12,312 nt of DNA from assembly GCA_023423995.1 (NCBI GenBank), contig JAFAEL010000167.1, forward strand, positions 1 to 12,312, written 5' to 3'. This DNA is from Pseudomonadota bacterium (lineage in GTDB: Bacteria > Pseudomonadota > Alphaproteobacteria > Rhizobiales > Beijerinckiaceae). Positions 7,136-12,312 of the stretch are shown here, piece after piece (position 1 is the stretch's first letter; every line of letters begins with the position of its first letter). A model generated the notes under the pieces. The model saw only the letters and a program-made list of their open reading frames with translations. It had not been told where the DNA came from and made no database searches. Position numbers and translations under genes: made by a program.

Positions 7136-7190
7136 TACGCCCTCCCCCGCCGGAGACGCCCTCCCCTGCGAGAGGTTCCGCCCTCCGGCG

Positions 7191-9842
7191 TCAGTCCTCG
7201 GCAAGGACCCGGGCCGCCGGGAAGGAGACCTCGACCAGGGTGCCCTCCCCGCGCCGGCTGGAGAGCGAGAAGACGCCCCGGTTTGCCTCGACAAGCGCCT
7301 TCGAGAGCGGCAGGCCGAGGCCGGTTCCGTCGTCCCGGCGCACCACGGAGACCTGCCGGAAGGGCTCCATCGCGTCCTGTATCTCCTCCGGCGTCATCCC
7401 GACACCGGTGTCGCGGACGCGCAGGACGAGCTCGCCCCGGTCGGTGAGGCTGGTCGAGACGATCACCTGCCCGCCGGCGGCCGTGAACCGGACGGCGTTC
7501 GACACCAGGTTGAGGACCACCTGCCGGATGGAGCGCTCGTCGGCAACGAGCCGCGGCAGCCCCGACGCGAAGCTCGTCCGCATGAGGATGCGCTCGCGGG
7601 TGGCTGCGGGCTGCATGATGCTGACGCTCTGCCCGACGATCTCGTTCACGTCGAGGCTGGTGAAGACGAGCTCGCTTCGCCCGGCGGTGACCTTTGCGAG
7701 GTCCAGCAGGTCGTTCACGAGGCTCACGACGTGCCCGCCGGAATCGTGGATGTCGCGCAGATAGTGCTTGTAGCGCTCGTTGCCGATCGGCCCGAATCGT
7801 TCCTCGAGCATCAGCTCGGCGAAGCCGATGATGGCGTTGAGCGGGGTACGGATCTCGTGGCTGACGCGCGCGAGGAACTCGGCCTGGCGGCTTGCGGCTT
7901 CCTCGGCGGAGCGTCGGGCGCTGGTCAGCTCCGCCTCCGTCCGGCGGAAGCCCGACACGTCCCGAAGCATCAAGGCCGTGACGACGCCGTTCTCGGATTC
8001 GACGCGCCCTGCCCGCGCCAACAGCGGGATCGGGCTGCCGGAGCGAGCGCGCCCGAAGAGTTCGACCTCGGGCGCCTCCTGCCCCTCGCGGGCATCATCC
8101 ACCAGGCCTATGGCCGCGCGGTGGCTGTCCACGGCGATGAGCGTCGTGAAGCCCTCCCCCGCCACCTCGTTCTCGCTGTAGCCGAACAGCCGCTCCGCGG
8201 GGCCGTTGGCGGATATGATGCGGCCGACCGGGTCGATCATGACGACCGCAAGCCCCGCGATGTCGAACATCGCGCGATACTCGCGGATCCGGGCATCGCG
8301 GCGAGCCACCTCGAGTTCGAGCGAACGTGCGAACTCGCCCTCGCCCCCGGCCTTGGGAAGCGCCCGCACGACCAGCAGGGAGACCGGCCCGTCCGTCCAT
8401 TCCAGGCTCGATAGCCGAACATCGACGGGAATCTGCCGCCCCGTCTTCCCCAGCAGCGTCATTGCGCCCTGGCGCGCATCGAGCCGTCCGGTGAAGATCC
8501 GGGACACGCCTTTGATCTCACCCAGTTCGCCGTAATCCAGGAGATCCAGCAGGGTCCGGTTGGCGAAGAGGGCCGTGTCACCCCGAAGCACCAGCACGCC
8601 GACCGGCAAGCGCTCGAGGATCCTGAATGCGTCGGGCTCGCGCGGGCGGCCCGGCGACAGCGGGACGATCTCGGCCGAAGCGCGAGACGCGGGCGGCGGC
8701 TCGTCCTGATCCGGGTGAAGGCGAGCGCCGAGCGCCCGGGCGATCTCGTGCAGCGCGCCGCGCTCGGCCACCGACAGGAACGGTTTCGGCTCGACCGACG
8801 GGACGGCGGTCTCGGCGCGGCCCGCAGCGGCCCAGCGGGATGCCGCCTCGGAAGTGACCGGCCGGAGCGGCACGCTGCGCGCTCCCCCGAGTTGCGCCCC
8901 CACCTGGGCGTGAAGCGGCCCGAATGCGAGATCGGCCGCCTCGAGTTCCCCGGCTCCAGCATCGACGTCAGCCGCGGGGGAAATCGTCTCCTCCGGCTGG
9001 ACTTCCTCCGTCTCAACGACAGCGGCCGGAGCGAGGCGCAGAGCCGGGCTGTCGGGGGCAGGCTGGATCTCGTCCGCCCGGCATAGGCCGAAGCCGCGGA
9101 AGCCCTCGAATTCGTGGCCACGGCCGAAGACCGGCATGCCGCCGAGATCGACCGGCACGACATAGGAGGTGTCGGCGACGCGCCACAGGACCGTCTCGTC
9201 GCTCCAGGTCGAACGAGCCGCGAAGCACTCCGCGAGGCGCCCTTCCGGGTCGATCACGAGGCGGGCCAGGGCCTCGTCCCAAGTCATGCCGGCCAGAGAC
9301 GCATTCTCCGGCCCCACAACCTCACCCAGCGGGGCCGAGATGGACAGGAAGCGGCCCGTCTGGTCCATGCTCCAGATGAAGCGGCGCCGGCCGTGACGCC
9401 GGACACGCTCCACGAAGGGGGCGGGGGAAGGCTCGTCCCCGGCAGCCGGCGCGCCCACGCCATCCGGGCCAGCCATCGAGGGCGGCTGGCCGGAGAAGAT
9501 GGTCAGCAACACGGGTTTGCCAGCGACGTCGAGCAGCCGACAAGAGATTTCAGAGGGTTCACCATCGTCCTGCGAAAACCGAATCCGTTCGACCTTGACG
9601 CCCCGTCGCGGCCCGATGCCGCCTGCGAGAGCCGCCAGCCGGTCCCGATCGGGAAACTTTGTCCGAATTCTACCATTCGAATCGGCGAGCCCATCGACGA
9701 ACGGGCGTGCAGCCTCCGAAGCCCAGAGCACGTGCTCCGCCCCGGCGTCCCAAGCCACTACAGCTGCATCGGAGCGAAGACAGCCGGAGAGAGCGGGGTC
9801 GCCCGAGAGGGCCGCGACGGTTGCCTCGATCTCCTTCCGCAC
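7191..9842 (-). CDS. PAS-domain sensor histidine kinase, PdhS/PleC/DivJ-like
   Basis: A large sensor kinase of 883 residues if started at GTG 9842 (895 from TTG 9878; numbering below uses the latter). No membrane segment is seen, so it should be cytoplasmic. From the N-terminus: a PAS-like region (165-265, RFIWSMDQTGRFLSIS), a Pro/Ala/Glu-rich linker (about 270-415), a PAS-like domain (418-505), a PAS domain (535-640, MIDPVGRIISANGPAERLFGYS), a coiled coil (643-668), the H-box with phospho-His674 (SHEIRTPLNAIIGF), and the ATPase domain with N-box Asn790/Asn794, G1 DTGVGM (823-828) and G2 GTGLGL (851-856). The H-box region and the MQPAATRERILMRTS, GGQVIVSTSL and KALVEANR stretches resemble PdhS-type kinases, which act on DivK in the alphaproteobacterial cell-cycle pathway. 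There is no receiver domain and no response regulator gene nearby. Neither start has a strong ribosome binding site; GTG 9842 has GAGCGGA just upstream. Confidence 0.88.
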   Translation of the reverse strand: MRKEIEATVAALSGDPALSGCLRSDAAVVAWDAGAEHVLWASEAARPFVDGLADSNGRIRTKFPDRDRLAALAGGIGPRRGVKVERIRFSQDDGEPSEISCRLLDVAGKPVLLTIFSGQPPSMAGPDGVGAPAAGDEPSPAPFVERVRRHGRRRFIWSMDQTGRFLSISAPLGEVVGPENASLAGMTWDEALARLVIDPEGRLAECFAARSTWSDETVLWRVADTSYVVPVDLGGMPVFGRGHEFEGFRGFGLCRADEIQPAPDSPALRLAPAAVVETEEVQPEETISPAADVDAGAGELEAADLAFGPLHAQVGAQLGGARSVPLRPVTSEAASRWAAAGRAETAVPSVEPKPFLSVAERGALHEIARALGARLHPDQDEPPPASRASAEIVPLSPGRPREPDAFRILERLPVGVLVLRGDTALFANRTLLDLLDYGELGEIKGVSRIFTGRLDARQGAMTLLGKTGRQIPVDVRLSSLEWTDGPVSLLVVRALPKAGGEGEFARSLELEVARRDARIREYRAMFDIAGLAVVMIDPVGRIISANGPAERLFGYSENEVAGEGFTTLIAVDSHRAAIGLVDDAREGQEAPEVELFGRARSGSPIPLLARAGRVESENGVVTALMLRDVSGFRRTEAELTSARRSAEEAASRQAEFLARVSHEIRTPLNAIIGFAELMLEERFGPIGNERYKHYLRDIHDSGGHVVSLVNDLLDLAKVTAGRSELVFTSLDVNEIVGQSVSIMQPAATRERILMRTSFASGLPRLVADERSIRQVVLNLVSNAVRFTAAGGQVIVSTSLTDRGELVLRVRDTGVGMTPEEIQDAMEPFRQVSVVRRDDGTGLGLPLSKALVEANRGVFSLSSRRGEGTLVEVSFPAARVLAED

Positions 9843-9960
9843 GAATCCGCTCAACCAACAATGCCGTCCGAGCGACAAAGCAAATCGAGGAGCCGAAATC
9901 GAGCCTTGGCCGGTTGCGGACCCGTTTACTTACGGTCAACGTTAACGGACGAGCAGCGCA

Positions 9961-9998
9961 TTGTCTTTTTGCGTTGCACAACATACGGTGCGGCGCAC
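9961..9998 (+). promoter_or_regulatory. Candidate phasin promoter with overlapping palindrome
   Basis: TTGTCT (9961-9966) and TACGGT (9984-9989) are 17 bp apart and could be -35 and -10 elements; the -10 is poor. The perfect palindrome GTGCG-G-CGCAC (9988-9998) overlaps the -10 and the expected transcription start. A second dyad GTTG-CA-CAAC (9973-9982) lies in the spacer. A repressor site in this position would fit phasin genes, which in many bacteria are repressed by PhaR until PHA granules form; the binding is inference. Confidence 0.35.
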
Positions 9999-10017
9999 AA
10001 GCACGATGGAGGATCCC

Positions 10018-10491
10018 ATGGCAATAAACCAGGGCATGAAGTACGAAATCCCCACCGAAATGCGGGATTTCGCCGAGAAAAGCGTCGAGCAGGCCCGGAA
10101 GGCCTTCGATGGCTTCCTCAGCGCAGCCCAGAAGGCGATGGACTCGCTCGAGGGCTCAACCTCGTCGATGCAGGCGAATGCCGTCGACGCGACCCGCCGC
10201 ACCCTGAGCTTCGCCGAGCAGAACATCTCGGCTGCCTTCGAGCATGCCCAGAAGCTGGTCCGCGCGAAGGACCTCCAGGAGGCTTTCCAGCTCCAGTCGG
10301 ACTTCGCCCGCTCGCAGTTCGCGGCCATGCAAGGCCAGATGAAGGAGCTCGGCGAGATCGCCTCCTCGGCCGCCCGCAATGCCTCGAGCCAGGCCGCCTC
10401 CGCAGCCGCCCAGGCCACCGCAACGGCCAGGAGCGCGGCCGAGCAGGCGACGGCGGCCATGAACCCGAACCGGAATCCGAACGAGGGCTGA
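10018..10491 (+). CDS. Phasin family protein (PHA granule-associated)
   Basis: A 157-residue, almost wholly helical protein of the Phasin_2 type. The recognisable core runs from MRDFAEKSVEQARKAFDGF through QANAVDATRRTLSFAEQN and AFEHAQKLVRAKDLQEAF to SDFARSQFAAMQGQMKELGE. Amphipathic helices of this type coat polyhydroxyalkanoate granules and control their size and number. The C-terminal 40 residues are an Ala/Ser/Thr-rich tail ending in NPNRNPNEG. ATG 10018 is set by GGAGG five bases upstream; the frame is open further upstream, but that part is the promoter region. It is divergent from the kinase gene and followed 128 bp later by a Pro-rich protein gene in the same direction. Some members of this family are not tied to PHA, and no PHA synthase gene is in the window. 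Confidence 0.9.
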   Translation: MAINQGMKYEIPTEMRDFAEKSVEQARKAFDGFLSAAQKAMDSLEGSTSSMQANAVDATRRTLSFAEQNISAAFEHAQKLVRAKDLQEAFQLQSDFARSQFAAMQGQMKELGEIASSAARNASSQAASAAAQATATARSAAEQATAAMNPNRNPNEG

Positions 10492-10503
10492 TCCCTTCCC
10501 TCT

Positions 10504-10566
10504 AGGCAGAGGCAGGAAACGATTCGGTCCTGCTGATCGGCGCGGGGGGCTCTGCCTCTCCGCGCC
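10504..10566 (+). promoter_or_regulatory. Competing RNA hairpins behind the phasin gene
   Basis: Three stems can form in the transcript: AGGCAGAG (10504-10511) with CTCTGCCT (10550-10557), an inner GCAGGA (10512-10517) with TCCTGC (10528-10533), and GGCGCGG (10539-10545) with CCGCGCC (10560-10566). The first and third cannot form together because the third holds the first's 3' arm in its loop. Such an arrangement can act as a terminator, attenuator or processing site between two genes. No U-run follows, so simple intrinsic termination is unlikely. Confidence 0.45.
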
Positions 10567-10619
10567 GGGCACATCTTCTTCCTCCGCCAGCCGGTGGAGC
10601 GACGCCGAAGGAGGATGGC

Positions 10620-11216
10620 ATGAAAGACCGTCGGCCCCCGCCGCGGCGCCCCGGAAAGGGGCTCAAGACCGCGGCCGACCATCTCAAGAAAGTGCTTGAG
10701 ATGCAGCCCTCCGCCGATTCGACCGAGGATGAGCGCGCGACCCCACCGGTCGCATTCCCCGCCGCGATGGCGCCGCCTGTTGACGAGGCGGTCTCGCGCT
10801 CGGCTCTCAAGGCCGGCTCGACCGACGAGCCCGCGCCTGTGTCTGCGCCTCCACCTGCGGCCGGGTTGCAGGCGCCCATCGAGGTCCCGCACCCCTCTCC
10901 CGCCATTCCGCTGAGCACCGCTCCGCCCCCGGCCGCCACCCTCCCCCGGCCAGTTGCCCGGATGAGACAGCCCGGCACCGCCTCGAAACTCCCGGTTGTC
11001 GATAAACGGGCTCCGGCAGGAACTGGGCTCGTGCGCGCGGAAGGCGTGGCGCGCTCGGAGGATTCCACGAACCCGGACCCGCTGACGCTGCTGCTCCAAT
11101 TGCAGGTCGGGCTTTTCGAGCAATACTGCCGCACGATGAGTTCGGTCGTCAGCTTCTGGATCGAGTTCCTGACCGGAAGCTTGGCGTCCGCCTCGCGCCA
11201 GCCGGGGCGGTCCTAG
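10620..11216 (+). CDS. Proline/alanine-rich protein with amphipathic C-terminus, unknown function
   Basis: A 198-residue protein I cannot assign to a family. ATG 10620 follows AAGGAGG at five bases, a strong site. The N-terminus is short and basic (KDRRPPPRRPGKGLKTAADHLKKVLEM). Residues about 30-145 are Pro/Ala-rich and probably disordered. The last 48 residues form a hydrophobic/amphipathic helix pair (DPLTLLLQLQVGLFEQY, then SVVSFWIEFLTGSLA). That end resembles the way phasins and other granule proteins begin or end, and the gene follows a phasin gene in the same direction, so a surface role on PHA granules is a reasonable guess. It could also be a membrane-associated adaptor. A hairpin sits right behind the stop. 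The synonymous pattern and strong ribosome site support a real gene even though the middle is low-complexity. Confidence 0.75.
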   Translation: MKDRRPPPRRPGKGLKTAADHLKKVLEMQPSADSTEDERATPPVAFPAAMAPPVDEAVSRSALKAGSTDEPAPVSAPPPAAGLQAPIEVPHPSPAIPLSTAPPPAATLPRPVARMRQPGTASKLPVVDKRAPAGTGLVRAEGVARSEDSTNPDPLTLLLQLQVGLFEQYCRTMSSVVSFWIEFLTGSLASASRQPGRS

Positions 11217-11220
11217 CCCG

Positions 11221-11242
11221 AGGGGGCTGGCGAGCGCCCCCT
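11221..11242 (+). terminator. Hairpin behind the Pro-rich protein gene
   Basis: AGGGGGC (11221-11227) and GCCCCCT (11236-11242) make a perfect 7-bp GC-rich stem with an 8-base loop, starting five bases after the stop codon. This is the expected place and shape for an intrinsic terminator, but the downstream bases (TGCGGGGAAATGCTTT) lack a proper U-tract. It would separate the phasin pair from the monooxygenase gene. Confidence 0.6.
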
Positions 11243-11299
11243 TGCGGGGAAATGCTTTAGGCTTCAAATATTCTCCGGCTCGTTCAACGGAGGCGGAGC

Positions 11300-12312
11300 A
11301 TGAGGATCGCGGTCGTGGGCGGCGGGCCCGCCGGGCTTTATTTCGCCATCCTCATGAAGAAGGCGCGCCCTGCGGCTCAGATCACGGTCTTCGAGCGCAA
11401 CCGCCCGGACGACACTTTCGGCTTCGGGGTGGTCTTTTCGGATGCGACGCTGGACACGTTCGAGCGCTACGACACGCCGAGCTACGAGCGCATCACGCGC
11501 GAGTTCGCCTACTGGGATGACATCGCGGTCCACTTCAAGGGAACCGTGCATCGCATCGGCGGGAACGGCTTCTGCGGCTGCTCCCGACGCACCCTCCTCC
11601 TCATCCTGCAGGACCGGGCGAAGGCGCTCGGGGTCGAGATCCTCTACTCGACCGACATCCACGACGACGCCGAATTGCAGGACTACGACCTGATCGTCGC
11701 GGCCGACGGGATCAACAGCCTGTTCCGCCAGAAATATATCGAGCATTTCCAGCCCGAGACGGACCTGCGGCCGAACAAGTTCACCTGGATGGGCTCCACG
11801 CGCCCGCTCGACGCCTTCACCTTCCTCTTCGAGGAAACGGAGTGGGGCCCTTTCATCGCCCACGCCTATCAGTACGAGCCTGGGCACTCGACCTGGATCT
11901 TCGAGACGGATCCCGACACCTGGCAGCGCGCGGGCCTGGACCAGATGGGCGAGGCGGAATCGGCGGCCTTCTTCCAGCGCATGTTCGCCGGCTTCCTCCA
12001 GGGCCACCCCATTCTCACCAACCGGTCGATCTGGCGATCCTTCCCGATGATCCGCAACAAGCGGTGGGTAAAGGACAACATCGTGCTGATGGGTGACGCG
12101 AAGGCCACCGCACATTTCTCGATCGGCTCCGGCACGAAGCTCGCCATGGAGGACTCGATCGCCCTCTACGAGGCGTTGATCCGGAATTCCGACCTGCAGA
12201 CTGCCCTCGCCGCCTACGAGACCGGCCGGCGCGAGGAGGTCGAGAAGACCCAGCACGCAGCCGACGTCTCGCTCGTCTGGTTCGAGCATGTCGACCGGTT
12301 CTGGGATTTCGA
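11300..12312 (+). CDS. Salicylyl-CoA 5-hydroxylase / 2-aminobenzoyl-CoA monooxygenase-type flavoprotein (partial)
   Basis: The first 337 codons of a gene that runs off the right edge. ATG 11300 is set by GGAGG six bases upstream. The protein opens with an FAD-binding GGGPAGLY (7-14), then GFGVVFSD (41-48), the VAADGINS motif (133-140) and the second FAD motif IVLMGDAKATAHFSIGSGTK (261-280). This is a group A flavin monooxygenase fold. The combination AKATAHFSIGSGTKLAMEDS and VSLVWFEHVDRFW is characteristic, as I recall, of enzymes that hydroxylate aromatic CoA thioesters (salicylyl-CoA, 2-aminobenzoyl-CoA). Those are about 760-790 residues long and carry a C-terminal FMN-dependent old-yellow-enzyme domain; whether that half is present lies outside the window. 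It probably begins an aromatic-acid catabolic operon. Substrate is not decidable here. Confidence 0.88.
   Translation, partial: MRIAVVGGGPAGLYFAILMKKARPAAQITVFERNRPDDTFGFGVVFSDATLDTFERYDTPSYERITREFAYWDDIAVHFKGTVHRIGGNGFCGCSRRTLLLILQDRAKALGVEILYSTDIHDDAELQDYDLIVAADGINSLFRQKYIEHFQPETDLRPNKFTWMGSTRPLDAFTFLFEETEWGPFIAHAYQYEPGHSTWIFETDPDTWQRAGLDQMGEAESAAFFQRMFAGFLQGHPILTNRSIWRSFPMIRNKRWVKDNIVLMGDAKATAHFSIGSGTKLAMEDSIALYEALIRNSDLQTALAAYETGRREEVEKTQHAADVSLVWFEHVDRFWDF

Noticed and set aside
7122..8414. 430-codon open frame on the plus strand opposite the kinase
   Set aside because: Antisense of the kinase ATPase and HisKA domains; composition is typical of a complement-strand shadow and no known motif appears.
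9926..9950. GTTAACGTTGACC-type sequence (minus strand) as a possible CtrA site before the kinase gene
   Set aside because: The TTAA-N7-TTAA spacing is not met; the second half-site is GTAA at the wrong distance.
9114..10505. 463-codon open frame on the plus strand across the kinase N-terminus and the phasin gene
   Set aside because: It overlaps two well-supported genes and the promoter region between them in a different frame, with no recognisable domain.
9942..11267. 441-codon open frame on the minus strand opposite the phasin and Pro-rich genes
   Set aside because: The plus-strand genes have strong ribosome sites and a recognisable phasin; the antisense product is low-complexity.
11264..12289. 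341-codon open frame on the minus strand opposite the flavoprotein gene
   Set aside because: The plus strand carries clear FAD-binding motifs and a ribosome site; the antisense frame mirrors its codon bias.

Overview
The window looks like a chromosomal segment of an alphaproteobacterium, most likely of the order Hyphomicrobiales (Methylobacterium/Microvirga/Bosea/Chelatococcus-like; genus not resolvable by eye). The grounds are high GC in the core genes, a Phasin_2-type phasin, a cell-cycle-type sensor kinase resembling PdhS, and a salicylyl-CoA 5-hydroxylase-type flavoenzyme. These inferences come from recognising protein motifs; no database search was run.

Layout. (1) 1-736, minus strand: the N-terminal part of a large protein with three tandem 38-residue NPDV modules, as seen ahead of glycosyltransferase domains; it leaves the window at the left edge. 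(2) About 898-1503: no intact gene, but two decayed 5' fragments of an IS481-family transposase, tail-to-tail and both ending near the same protein motif. (3) 1630-3123, minus: a HerA/DUF87-type ATPase. (4) 3390-3773, plus: a small unrecognised protein. (5) 3976-5391, minus, and 5492-6403, plus: an aldehyde dehydrogenase and a divergent LysR regulator sharing a 100-bp control region. (6) 6404-6754: no gene. (7) 6755-9842, minus: a PAS-containing sensor histidine kinase followed by a small 2H-phosphoesterase-like protein. (8) 10018-11216, plus: a phasin and a proline-rich protein with an amphipathic C-terminus. (9) 11300 to the right edge, plus: the FAD domain of a salicylyl-CoA 5-hydroxylase/2-aminobenzoyl-CoA monooxygenase-type enzyme.

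How the parts relate. The right-hand block (kinase, 2H protein, phasin, Pro-rich protein, monooxygenase) and the HerA gene have very high GC and look like native chromosome. The stretches 1-1600 and about 3390-6750 are visibly less GC-rich, contain transposase debris and a self-contained enzyme/regulator pair, and look like accessory DNA. The aldehyde dehydrogenase/LysR pair is probably a small inducible oxidation module. The phasin and its neighbour probably act at polyhydroxyalkanoate granules. The divergent kinase may tie this region to cell-cycle or stress signalling, but that link is inference from adjacency.

No tRNA, rRNA, CRISPR array or intact mobile element was seen. The least explained items are the tail-to-tail transposase fragments, the A8 tract in the glycosyltransferase-type gene, the 2H protein next to the kinase, the competing RNA hairpins behind the phasin gene, and the Pro-rich protein.
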